A stretch of 64,000 nucleotides of DNA from Bifidobacterium sp. ESL0784 (lineage in GTDB: Bacteria; Actinomycetota; Actinomycetes; Actinomycetales; Bifidobacteriaceae): contig NZ_JAQTHV010000001.1 in the NCBI RefSeq assembly GCF_029433295.1, positions 372,001-436,000 on the forward strand, written 5' to 3'. A model generated the notes under the pieces. It had not been told where the DNA came from, did not search any database, and was given only the letters and a program-made list of their open reading frames with translations. Shown piece by piece: positions 26,862-34,917 of the stretch (its first letter is position 1; each line of letters starts with the position of its first letter). The translations under genes were made by a program, and so were the position numbers.

Positions 26862-27530
26862 TCAGAGTGGATGGAAAGCGGAGGGGCAAGTGTCGTTCAA
26901 CAGGCAGGATTCGCAGTCGGGGTTGCGCGCGGTGCACACGTTGCGGCCGAAGAGGATGAGACGATGTGAAAGGTCAGACCATTCTTTCGGCTCAAAATAC
27001 TGCGTGATTTCCTTTTCGACCTTGACCGGGTCGGGGTGCTTGTTGCGCCAATCCGTACGCCAGCGCAGACGGCCGGTGACGCGGATGACATGCGTGTCGA
27101 CAGGAAAGCCGGGCACGCCGAATGCGTCGCCCAAAACGACGTTCGCGGTTTTGCGACCCACGCCGGAAAGCGTGGTGAGTTCCTCCATCGTCTGCGGCAC
27201 CACGCCGTCGAAATCACGGACGATCTGGGCTGCAAGTTCGATGATATGCGCTGATTTCGTATGGTAGAAACCCAACGGATGGATGATGTCTTCGATGCGT
27301 TCCGGGTCGGCCACCGCGAGCGTTTCTGGTGTGCCGTAGTCGCGGAAGAGCTCGGGAGTGACGCTGTTGACCCGCACGTCGGTGGTTTGCGCGCTCAGGA
27401 CGGTGGCGACGAGCAGATGGAACGGCGTTTCGTAATCGAGCGTGCACATCGCCTCGGGAAACATTTCGCAGAGTACGTCGTATTCGGCGTGGATGCGTTC
27501 TGCGCGTTGCGCTTTGGTTTCCCTAGGCAT
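26862..27530 (-). CDS. nth: Endonuclease III (DNA glycosylase/AP lyase)
   Basis: 222 residues, base-excision repair of oxidised pyrimidines. The helix-hairpin-helix LSGVGRKTANVVLG contains the catalytic K127 and the catalytic Asp is D145 in PVDTHVIRV, each 7 positions later than in E. coli Nth. The C-terminal iron-sulfur loop is intact: C199, C206, C209, C215 with C-x6-C-x2-C-x5-C spacing. All parts needed for activity are present. The nearest upstream gene on this strand is the GlnR-like regulator, 113 bp away. Confidence 0.97.
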   Translation of the reverse strand: MPRETKAQRAERIHAEYDVLCEMFPEAMCTLDYETPFHLLVATVLSAQTTDVRVNSVTPELFRDYGTPETLAVADPERIEDIIHPLGFYHTKSAHIIELAAQIVRDFDGVVPQTMEELTTLSGVGRKTANVVLGDAFGVPGFPVDTHVIRVTGRLRWRTDWRNKHPDPVKVEKEITQYFEPKEWSDLSHRLILFGRNVCTARNPDCESCLLNDTCPSAFHPL

Positions 27531-27643
27531 CGGCTTCCATTCCTTGTGTATAGACGTTTTCTGATTATCGAATATTGATAATCAGGTGATTCTTTCGCCA
27601 CTATAGGCGCGAAAATTTCGTATTGTCACCTATTTTGCGGATT

Positions 27644-28414
27644 TCAGGCGTTGTTTGCGCCATCGCCGGTATTTTCGTCGCTATCGTCGTTTCCGTCAAT
27701 GTTGGCGTTGTCGTCGTCAGGCGGATCGAAACGATAGCCGACGTTGCGCACGGTGCCGATCATGTGCTCATACTCGCCGCCGAGCTTGGCGCGCAGGCGA
27801 CGCACATGGACGTCAACGGTTCGCGTGCCGCCGTAATAGTCGTAGCCCCACACTTCCTGCAAGAGCTGGGCGCGGGTGAAGACTCGATGCGGATGCTGGA
27901 CGAGATATTTCAGAAGCTCGAATTCCTTGTACGCCAAGTTGACCGGTTCGCCGTTGAGTGTGGCCGTATAGCCCTTGGTGTCCACCACCAGATCGCCGGA
28001 ACGGATCTGCCCGTCTTCGCGGTAATTCTCCTGTTCCACCGAAGTGCGGGACATGGTCGGGGTTGCCTGGCCGCGCTCGCAGACCAGCCGCAGCCGGCCT
28101 TCCACCTCGGCGGGGGAGGCGCTGCTCACCATGACGTCGGCCACGCCCCACTGGATGTTGATGGCCGTGAAGCCACCTTCCGTAATAATGGGAATGATCG
28201 GAATGGAAAGGCCTGAAGCGTGAATCAGGTTGCACAGCGTCTTGGCATTGGCGAGGTCGTCGCGTGCATCAAGAAAAAGAATGGTGTTTTCCGGAAGTTT
28301 TACTAGGCTTGCGGCGTCCATCGGCAGCACGCGCACGCGGTAGGAAAGCAGGGCGAGACTGGGCAGCACGCTGGCAGGGTTGGGGGCCATCGTCATTAAT
28401 GTCAAATCGGTCAT
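27644..28414 (-). CDS. glnR: GlnR-type OmpR-family transcriptional regulator
   Basis: 256 residues. The C-terminal winged helix of the OmpR/PhoB type is clear (LAYKEFELLKYLVQHP, VFTRAQLLQEVWGYDY, TRTVDVHVRRLRAKLG, GTVRNVGYRF). The N-terminal half is an atypical receiver whose sequence follows actinobacterial GlnR: VLPSLALLSYRVRVLP, ILFLDARDDLANAKTLC and the QWGVADVMV segment. GlnR is an orphan regulator of nitrogen assimilation genes such as glnA and amtB. No histidine kinase gene adjoins it, in keeping with an orphan. GGAGGG precedes the ATG at 28414. Downstream targets in this window are not evident. Confidence 0.82.
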   Translation of the reverse strand: MTDLTLMTMAPNPASVLPSLALLSYRVRVLPMDAASLVKLPENTILFLDARDDLANAKTLCNLIHASGLSIPIIPIITEGGFTAINIQWGVADVMVSSASPAEVEGRLRLVCERGQATPTMSRTSVEQENYREDGQIRSGDLVVDTKGYTATLNGEPVNLAYKEFELLKYLVQHPHRVFTRAQLLQEVWGYDYYGGTRTVDVHVRRLRAKLGGEYEHMIGTVRNVGYRFDPPDDDNANIDGNDDSDENTGDGANNA

Positions 28415-28729
28415 TGAGCCCTCCCTCCCAATCGCGGCCCCATGGCTTTGCAGGCCGTGCCATCTCCGGCAGTGCCTACGCATAGCTTGCCGCCGTGTGT
28501 GCGACGTCATTGGGGTTTATTCGATTGTCTCTATTGTACCTGCTGGTTGTGGACACTGGCAGCTACCATATTCCTTATAGAAAACCCTGTTTGTGTCGGC
28601 AGTGTTACGCCGGAGTTTCCACGGTTTTGAAGCCGGGTAAACAGTCAGACAGCAGGGTTTTGGATGACGGGATTTTCGTGCGTAAAATGGCATGAAAAAC
28701 GAGTGGCGTAAGACGAAACGGGGTTACGG
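28415..28729. other. Divergent intergenic region glnR / membrane protein
   Basis: No gene is seen. It must contain both divergent promoters. AAAACCCTG at 28581-28589 is complementary to 28653-28661 across a 63-nt loop, and an alternative CTGTTT/AAACAG pairing (28587-28592 with 28639-28644) overlaps it. I could not assign promoters with confidence. Confidence 0.4.
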
Positions 28730-29602
28730 ATGGCTGCTGCGGCGAATGGCGACAATGAAAAGGCTGCGAGTGTGGCGGACTCCAAATCGTCGACAGGCTC
28801 CACCAAGCAGATGGTGGTGTTTGAGATCGGCGCATATGCTGTCATTGCCGTTCTGATGGTTGCCGCATGTTTTGTCGAGGGTCGTATGGAAGTGGGATTT
28901 TTTACAGCGGTTGCCTTGGTTTTGGCACTTTTTGTAGGGATTCTCTGGCCATTGCATAGCAGCGTCTTTGATGTCATGGTAGGGGCATTTGGCGGATTGG
29001 CACTGATATACGGCACCCAGACGTCGTTGGCGGAGGCGTTGCCGCTGACCGATCGCGTGGCCGGGCCGCGTGGACTGCGTCGTCACGTATCCGCCCGGTT
29101 CGATGCGTTGTCAGGCGACGAGTTGCTGCGTTGGTGCACCATCTGGGCAATTGCCTTGCTGGTTGTCTTGGCGGCGTTCGTTATCCTCGGTTTCCTGCAT
29201 CAGATGCTGCGCCGCGAACGGACGAATATGGTGCTTTCTCTTTCGCACAGCCTGATGTTTGACGTCGCGATGGCAGGGACTTCGGGCTGGGTGTTCGCTC
29301 CGGTCTTGCTGCGTTATTTCGGCGTTGGCAATCTGGGCGCTCGTAAGCCGCTTGTTGTCGCGTTGGTCGCGGTGATTGCCGTGGCTTTGCTGGCTGCTTT
29401 GTCGTGGGCTTCGACCAGATGGATGAAAGATTACCTTGCTGCCGGAAGTCCCATTACACGCTTTAAGCAAGATACCAACGATCCCAAAGAGGTGCAGAAG
29501 TTCCGTCGTTATGGCATGTATTCCTTTGCTCTGATGCCGATTATGTACGGCGGCTTTGTGGTGTTCCTCGCGGTGGTTGCGCTGCTTGCTTTTGTTGGCT
29601 GA
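28730..29602 (+). CDS. Hypothetical multi-pass membrane protein
   Basis: 290 residues, not recognised. A short polar N-terminus (1-27, Ala/Ser/Lys-rich) is followed by about seven hydrophobic segments (roughly 28-48, 54-70, 76-95, 133-158, 175-195, 205-225, 262-289). Between them lies a basic loop (VAGPRGLRRHVSARFDAL). No catalytic motif is seen. It is transcribed alone, divergent from the GlnR-like gene. Confidence 0.7.
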   Translation: MAAAANGDNEKAASVADSKSSTGSTKQMVVFEIGAYAVIAVLMVAACFVEGRMEVGFFTAVALVLALFVGILWPLHSSVFDVMVGAFGGLALIYGTQTSLAEALPLTDRVAGPRGLRRHVSARFDALSGDELLRWCTIWAIALLVVLAAFVILGFLHQMLRRERTNMVLSLSHSLMFDVAMAGTSGWVFAPVLLRYFGVGNLGARKPLVVALVAVIAVALLAALSWASTRWMKDYLAAGSPITRFKQDTNDPKEVQKFRRYGMYSFALMPIMYGGFVVFLAVVALLAFVG

Positions 29603-29687
29603 TGGTGTTGTCGCGATTCATAGCATGGAACGAGTGTAGATGCCGTGATTGTTCTTCAGCGCTGTGTCGTGTTTTGCTTGAGAATTG

Positions 29688-29847
29688 CAAAACGTTGAAA
29701 TACCAATGATTCTGGTGGCTGACAAATTGCTGTGATGGATATATTTGCAGCAGGGAAGCCTTATTTCGATTGAAATTCCGTTCTCTGCTGTTCGATACAG
29801 CGTCGAACACATTTTTGAGTATGCCAGATCTTCAGTGCTGTATCGAA
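29688..29847. repeat. Degenerate dispersed repeat with large-loop hairpin
   Basis: GAAATACCAATGATTC near 29696 and TTTGCAGCAGGGAA near 29743, followed by GATTG, match units in the 3328-3640 cluster. At the right end TTCGATACAGC (29791-29801) is the exact reverse complement of 29837-29847, and a shorter overlapping pairing exists at 29789-29795 with 29803-29809. The intergenic stretch 29603-29903 holds no gene. Confidence 0.5.
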
Positions 29848-29903
29848 TTGGGTTTGGACATTTGCTCGCTGTGCATATGCATGTGGCGGTCATGTTTGCA
29901 TAT

Positions 29904-30473
29904 TCACCAAGTGATGATGCCGAGGTGCTCCAACAGGGTTTTCAGGCCGATGAGGATGAGGACGATGCCGCCGATAATCTGGGCGGTCTGCTGCCAGCGC
30001 ACACCGATGGAATGACCCAAGTAAAGACCGGCGATGGAGAAGGCACCCGTGATGACGCCGATGATGGCAGCGGCTCCCCAGATGTTGAGCGGCATGAACT
30101 GGAAGCTCACACCCACGGCAAAGGCATCGATGCTGCAGGCAACGGCAAGCGGAGCCATGTGGCGCCAGTCGAATTGCGCAGTCTCCTTGGCGTCCTCCTC
30201 GGGCTCACCGAACGCCTCGCGAATCATGTTGCCGCCAATAAGGGCGAGTAGACCGAAAATGATCCAATGGTCCACGGCTTCGACGTATTTGCCGAACAGT
30301 GAAGCGAAGAAGTAGCCCAGAATGGGGAAGAGCGCCTGAAACCCGCCGAACCACAGCGCGGTTTTGATGGCATTGACCGGCCTGACGTGTTTGGTGGCCA
30401 GTCCCTTGCCAATGGCGATAGCGAAGGCGTCCATGGAAACGGACACCGCGATAAGCAGAATTTCGACGATCAT
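29904..30473 (-). CDS. mntP: Manganese efflux pump MntP
   Basis: 189 residues with six membrane helices. The two inverted halves each carry the acidic motif of the family: SMDAFAIAIGKG (D15) and CSIDAFAVGVSF. The cytoplasmic loop between halves is acidic (EPEEDAKETAQ). MntP exports excess Mn2+. The start at 30473 is preceded by AGGAACC; an upstream in-frame extension has no helix and is not used. The usual Mn-sensing yybP-ykoY riboswitch is not obvious in the short 5' region, which instead contains the ppa terminator. Confidence 0.93.
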   Translation of the reverse strand: MIVEILLIAVSVSMDAFAIAIGKGLATKHVRPVNAIKTALWFGGFQALFPILGYFFASLFGKYVEAVDHWIIFGLLALIGGNMIREAFGEPEEDAKETAQFDWRHMAPLAVACSIDAFAVGVSFQFMPLNIWGAAAIIGVITGAFSIAGLYLGHSIGVRWQQTAQIIGGIVLILIGLKTLLEHLGIITW

Positions 30474-30499
30474 CAGTGTTGGTTCCTGAATTCGTAGTG

Positions 30500-30542
30500 G
30501 ATAAAAATAAGGTGCTGGAACCAGTATATGGATTCCAACACC
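30500..30542 (-). terminator. Terminator of ppa
   Basis: Read on the minus strand, GGTGTTGGAA pairs with TTCCAGCACC (30533-30542 with 30511-30520, one mismatch), followed by TTATTTTTAT. Confidence 0.8.
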
Positions 30543-30612
30543 CTGTAACGTATGTTTCTCGTGCGACGAACAGCATCGCACTCAATGCAACGTTATTTCT
30601 TAAAGTCCTTGC

Positions 30613-31107
30613 TCACTTCTTCTGGTCGGCGAGGCGCTTGCGAGCGGCAACGATCTGCTTTTCGGCCTCTTCGGCGCCGGTCCAGTAATCGCCGGGCATG
30701 ACTTCCTTGCCGGGCTCCAGAGCCTTGTACTGCTCAAAGAAATGCTTGATTTCGGCCTTGTGATACTCGTTGACATCGTCGACATCCTTGATGTCATCGA
30801 AACGCACGTCGGCAGGCACGCACAGCACCTTATCGTCGCCGCCTTCTTCGTCTTCCATGTGGTAGAGCGCCACGGCGCGGCACTTGATCTCGCAGCCGGG
30901 GAAAACGGAGTTCGGAATCATGACGAGCGCGTCGAGCGGATCGCCGTCCTCGCCCAGTGTGTCTTCGATGTAGCCATAATCATCCGGATAGCCCATCGCG
31001 GTGAAGAGGGTGCGGTCGAGCTTGATGCGGCCGGTCTCCTCGTCCATCTCATACTTGTTCTTCGATCCGCGCGGGATCTCAACGAGGACATTGAACGTTT
31101 CAGCCAT
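30613..31107 (-). CDS. ppa: Inorganic pyrophosphatase
   Basis: 164 residues, family I soluble pyrophosphatase, hydrolysing PPi to drive biosynthetic reactions. Conserved parts are VEIPRGSKNKYE, the metal-binding signature DGDPLDALV (three Asp of the D-x-D-P-x-D motif), DYGYIEDTLGEDG, and DVRFDDIKDVDDV near the end. The length fits bacterial enzymes. AAAGGAG lies about 5 nt before the ATG. It is a single gene ending in the terminator at 30500-30542. Confidence 0.97.
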   Translation of the reverse strand: MAETFNVLVEIPRGSKNKYEMDEETGRIKLDRTLFTAMGYPDDYGYIEDTLGEDGDPLDALVMIPNSVFPGCEIKCRAVALYHMEDEEGGDDKVLCVPADVRFDDIKDVDDVNEYHKAEIKHFFEQYKALEPGKEVMPGDYWTGAEEAEKQIVAARKRLADQKK

Positions 31108-31232
31108 GTTTGCTCCTTTTGAACGTGCCTTGCGTACGTTGTGTGTACGGTTTTATTACCGAAATCAAGTCTAGCGCAGATACACGCCGATGCGTCTATT
31201 CGCTTGATTTTGCCTTCGGCCGTGATTTGTTG

Positions 31233-33353
31233 TCAGTCCGACATGGTTCCGGCGATGCTGAAAATATAGGCCGGGCGTTCGGCGGGGTCGAGGGTGACCT
31301 TGTTGTTGCTGGACCAGGTGAAGCTGCCGCCACCGAGTTCGTCATGAACGTCGAAGGTGTGGTCGCGTGGCAGACCAAGCAAGGCCGGGTCGAAGTTGAC
31401 CTCTGAGGTATGGGCGGCCTTGCAATCGAGGTTCACCGCGACGATGAGGGTGTCGTCTGTGCCGGATTCGTTGAGAATGGCTGGGACATGGCGGGCGAAG
31501 GCGACGATGTTCGGATCGCTGGTCCAGAGCATGGTCAAATCGTGATAACTGCGGCAGGCGGGGTGCTCGTGGCGGATGCGATTGAGTTCGGTGAGCAAAG
31601 TGGTGATGCCATATTCCTCGGCCGTGTTCCAATCGCGAACCTTGATCTCGTACTTCTCGTTGTCGGCTTGCTCTTCATGGCCCTCCTGCTGGCGATTTTC
31701 CACCAACTCGTAGCCGTTGTAGATGCCCCATGACGGTGAGCCCAGAGCCGCAAGTATTGCACGGACTTTGTGTCCTTCGGGGCCGTTGTCACGCAGATAA
31801 TCGGTCAAAATGTCGGGCGTAGTGGGCCAGAACGTGTTGTGCTGGTAGTAGGCCTCGTCGCTGTTGGTGGTCTGCAGGTATTCGGCCACCTCGTCCTTGG
31901 TGTTGCGCCAAGGGAAATAGCTGTGTGACTGGGTGAAGCCCGCGAGGCTCAGCGCGCGCATGATGGCCGGGCGGGTGAAGGCCTCGGCGAGGAAGAGGAT
32001 TTCGGGGTGCTTGCGTTGCACGGCTTCAATGACGTCTTGCCAGAAACGCACCGGCTTGGTGTGTGGGTTGTCGATGCGGAAAATCGTAACGCCGGCGGAA
32101 ATCCAGAGGTCCATAATGCGTTCGGTCTCACGCTCGATGCCGGGCATGTCGATGTTGAAATCGATGGGGTAGATGTCCTGATACTTCTTCGGCGGGTTCT
32201 CGGCGAAGGCAATGGTGCCGTCCGGCTTGTGGCGGAACCAGTTCGGGTGTTCTTTCACCCACGGATGGTCAGGCGAGCATTGCAGGGCGAAGTCCAGCGC
32301 GATTTCCAGTCCCAGCTTGTGCGCATAGGCACAGAAGGCTTTGAAATCGTCCATCGTGCCGAGCAGCGGATCGACCGTGTCGTGGCCGCCGAGCGCTGAA
32401 CCGATACCGAAGGGGGAGCCGGGGTCGGTTGGTCCTGCGATCAGAGCGTTGTTGCGGCCCTTGCGATTGGTGACGCCGATGGGGAATATCGGCGGCAGAT
32501 AGACGACGTCGAAGCCTTCGGCCTTTGCGCGATCGAGCCCGGATATCGCTGTTTTAAGGGTTCCCTGCGTGATTTCGCCGGTTTCTGGATCTCGCGTGGC
32601 ACCTTCGGAGCGTGGAAAGAACTGATACCATGCAGTGAAGCTCGATTCGGGACGCTCGACCTTGAAACGTTGCGGGTCGCTCGCGGTAAGCCCGTCGCGT
32701 AACGGGTTGGAGCGATGCAACGCTTCAACCGCTGGGTTATCGGCGGCAGAAAGTCGTTCCTTGATTTCCAGAGAATCGTCGGCAAGCTGTCGAGCGGCCT
32801 TTCGCAAGATGTTTTGCTGTGAATCACTGAGTTTGGCGTCTTTGTTCCCTGCCCAACGTACGAAAAGTTGTGAGCCGGAAATCAACGCGTTTTCGGCATC
32901 GTCGTTGACGTTGACCTTGATTCGTGCGTCTGCCAGCCAGGAGTCATATACGTCTTCCCAGCCCTCCAGCACGACCGTCCATTCGCCGAGTTGCCGCTGG
33001 ATTGCATCGAAGCCTTTTTCCCAAGGTTTTAGATCGCTGGGATTGCCGGCGGTGAGATTGGCTTTCCACAGGTCAAGGCCGGGATTAACGCAGTCCATTG
33101 GAATCCGTTGCCTAATTTCGCCGTGCGGATTTTTCAGAATCGCTGTAGCACCAGTATGGCTGCGGCCTTCGATGAAGATTTGGGCCGTGACGGTGAACAT
33201 TTCGCCGAATTCGACGCGTGCCGGGAAAATTCCGCGCTCCTCGCTTGGCGTGACCGACATGATGACTATCCGCCCGAATTGGCGAGGCGCGCTTATGGGG
33301 ATGCTGGGCGTTGCCGGCTCACTGAATTCATGGCTTGTTGTATTGGCTGACAT
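31233..33353 (-). CDS. glgE: Alpha-1,4-glucan:maltose-1-phosphate maltosyltransferase
   Basis: 706 residues, GH13_3 enzyme that extends alpha-glucan with maltose 1-phosphate. Features are an N-terminal beta domain (RIVIMSVTPSEERGIFPARVEFGE), a helical insert (about 180-260), the TIM-barrel segments GFDVVYLPPIFPIG, LEIALDFALQCSPDHPW, nucleophile Asp in TIFRIDNPHTKP and acid/base Glu in ILFLAEAFT, and a C-terminal beta domain. The start at 33353 follows GAGGCGG; an earlier ATG lacks this. No treS, mak/pep2 or glgB is adjacent, so other GlgE-pathway genes, if present, lie elsewhere. Confidence 0.92.
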   Translation of the reverse strand: MSANTTSHEFSEPATPSIPISAPRQFGRIVIMSVTPSEERGIFPARVEFGEMFTVTAQIFIEGRSHTGATAILKNPHGEIRQRIPMDCVNPGLDLWKANLTAGNPSDLKPWEKGFDAIQRQLGEWTVVLEGWEDVYDSWLADARIKVNVNDDAENALISGSQLFVRWAGNKDAKLSDSQQNILRKAARQLADDSLEIKERLSAADNPAVEALHRSNPLRDGLTASDPQRFKVERPESSFTAWYQFFPRSEGATRDPETGEITQGTLKTAISGLDRAKAEGFDVVYLPPIFPIGVTNRKGRNNALIAGPTDPGSPFGIGSALGGHDTVDPLLGTMDDFKAFCAYAHKLGLEIALDFALQCSPDHPWVKEHPNWFRHKPDGTIAFAENPPKKYQDIYPIDFNIDMPGIERETERIMDLWISAGVTIFRIDNPHTKPVRFWQDVIEAVQRKHPEILFLAEAFTRPAIMRALSLAGFTQSHSYFPWRNTKDEVAEYLQTTNSDEAYYQHNTFWPTTPDILTDYLRDNGPEGHKVRAILAALGSPSWGIYNGYELVENRQQEGHEEQADNEKYEIKVRDWNTAEEYGITTLLTELNRIRHEHPACRSYHDLTMLWTSDPNIVAFARHVPAILNESGTDDTLIVAVNLDCKAAHTSEVNFDPALLGLPRDHTFDVHDELGGGSFTWSSNNKVTLDPAERPAYIFSIAGTMSD

Positions 33354-33538
33354 CTTATTACCGCCTCGTTTTTCGCGTCGGTGACTCGTTCTGTAGTCAT
33401 CATTGTAAAGGCAGGTTTGATGACCTTCGTTATTTTTAGACAAAATGATAGAATTTGTGTATAACTATTTCTTTGCATTACGAGATAGTTGATAATCATG
33501 TGGACGAATCGGTCGAGGGTGATCTGAAAACGGCGAAA

Positions 33539-33567
33539 TGTGGATAGTGAAAATCGAGTTATCCACA
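33539..33567. promoter_or_regulatory. Pair of inverted DnaA boxes
   Basis: TTATCCACA at 33559-33567 is a perfect DnaA box. TGTGGATAG at 33539-33547 is one on the opposite strand with one mismatch. They lie in the 324-bp divergent intergenic region between glgE and the coiled-coil protein gene, otherwise without a gene. Confidence 0.55.
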
Positions 33568-33677
33568 ACACGCCGAGACCCCTATCATTCGACCACAGTA
33601 CCCGAAATCCGCACGGTAATTTGCACAATTATGCAACGATAGCAGTATCGGGTTGTGAACAAGAAAGTGAGAGAAAG

Positions 33678-34790
33678 ATGAACGATGAGGTGGAATCGGG
33701 GCAGGTCGCCGACGAACGCGGAGAGAAGAGTGCGCCGCCTCCCGATGTGTTAGACGCGCAAGCAGCATCGCCAAGCGCTGGTGATGAGCAGTCAGATGAA
33801 GGCGAGGCTGCTTCCGGTGGCGATAAGCTACCGTTCTGGAGGCGACCGGCGGTATGGATCGCCGCAATTGCCGTGGTTGTCATCATTGTGGCTGGCGCTG
33901 CCGGTGTGGTGGCTTTCAACGCCCATACCAAGGACGAAGCGCTCTCGAACTGTCGGCAATATGCGGCGCAGATTCGCAAGCTTGCCGGAGCTCCTCTTGA
34001 CGATAAAGTGATCGAGGCGGCGAAAGCGGATAAGAAGGGTGTTGCTGATGGCAAAACCTGGGAAACGCTGCACGGTGATCAGAAGAAGCTCAGCGATCTG
34101 GCACAAAGAAGCGTACCTGCCTGTGACGCGGTTTCGCGTACAGCTGCCCAAAAGCAGGAAGGAGTGGCTGCGGCTTCGCTGAAATCGTTGAAGTTGGCAC
34201 GTAGGGCTGTTGGAACGTCGGCGAAAGCGGTGCTTGCGAGCCGTGACGTGAAAACATTGAAAGATGTGCGCGATGCGTTGACTGCGAAGGTGGGGCAAGC
34301 CAAGCAGCTATTGGATTCATCGGCCGGCAATGTGGCTGATGACGCGACTCGCACGGTGCTTTCGCAACAGGTTGATGCGGCAAATAGGCTGATTGGCAAT
34401 GAACAATCCAAACTTGCCGATTTGCAACAGGCCGCGCAGACGCTTGATGGAGTGGTAAACGCAGTCAACGCGAGTGTGCAGGCGAAGGCTGCTGCCGATG
34501 CCGAGGCTGCTCAGGCCGCAGCGCAGGCTCAGGCCGAGGCTACGCAGAAGCGGGCTTCGACACGCTCGAAGTCCTCTGGTTCGGCGCGTGGTGGCTCGTC
34601 TGGTTCTGGGTCACGGAATTCCACAACATCTGTTCCCCAAATACATGGCTGGGTCGCAACTTCAAATGATCCTGGAGCGCATGATGATTTAGGCGGCCAT
34701 CACGACATTATGTGCTTCGGCCCGCATGATTGTCTTGACCGAAACGGGAATCAAGTCGACGGGAATGGCAACATAATTTCAGGTAATTAA
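33678..34790 (+). CDS. Single-pass membrane protein with coiled coil
   Basis: 370 residues, not recognised. A cytoplasmic polar N-terminus (1-52) is followed by one strong membrane helix (about 58-78) and an extracellular helical, Ala/Lys/Gln-rich region (about 85-320) predicted by eye to be coiled coil. It ends with a Ser/Gly-rich linker and a short tail (HGWVATSNDPGAHDDLGGHH, then ten-residue Asn/Gly-rich end NGNGNIISGN-like). Two Cys in the tail (MCFGPHDC) could form a disulfide. The ATG at 33678 is preceded by GAGAGAAAG. It lies just before the large surface protein gene in the same direction and may share its role. Confidence 0.7.
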   Translation: MNDEVESGQVADERGEKSAPPPDVLDAQAASPSAGDEQSDEGEAASGGDKLPFWRRPAVWIAAIAVVVIIVAGAAGVVAFNAHTKDEALSNCRQYAAQIRKLAGAPLDDKVIEAAKADKKGVADGKTWETLHGDQKKLSDLAQRSVPACDAVSRTAAQKQEGVAAASLKSLKLARRAVGTSAKAVLASRDVKTLKDVRDALTAKVGQAKQLLDSSAGNVADDATRTVLSQQVDAANRLIGNEQSKLADLQQAAQTLDGVVNAVNASVQAKAAADAEAAQAAAQAQAEATQKRASTRSKSSGSARGGSSGSGSRNSTTSVPQIHGWVATSNDPGAHDDLGGHHDIMCFGPHDCLDRNGNQVDGNGNIISGN

Positions 34791-34917
34791 CAATCAAAGA
34801 TTTTGTCGTGTTCCCCGCTGTTTATCTTGGCGGATTCGGGCAGAGAACGCGACTCCAATAGTTGGAAGAGGACCCTTGCGGGTGCTCTTCCTCCATCTTA
34901 GCGAATGGAGGAGAAAG

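Noticed and set aside
30474..30612. Manganese riboswitch before mntP
   Set aside because: The interval is short and its only strong hairpin is the ppa terminator; the yybP-ykoY core motifs are not seen.
33539..33567. Replication origin
   Set aside because: Only two boxes, no AT-rich unwinding region with repeats, and no dnaA or dnaN nearby.
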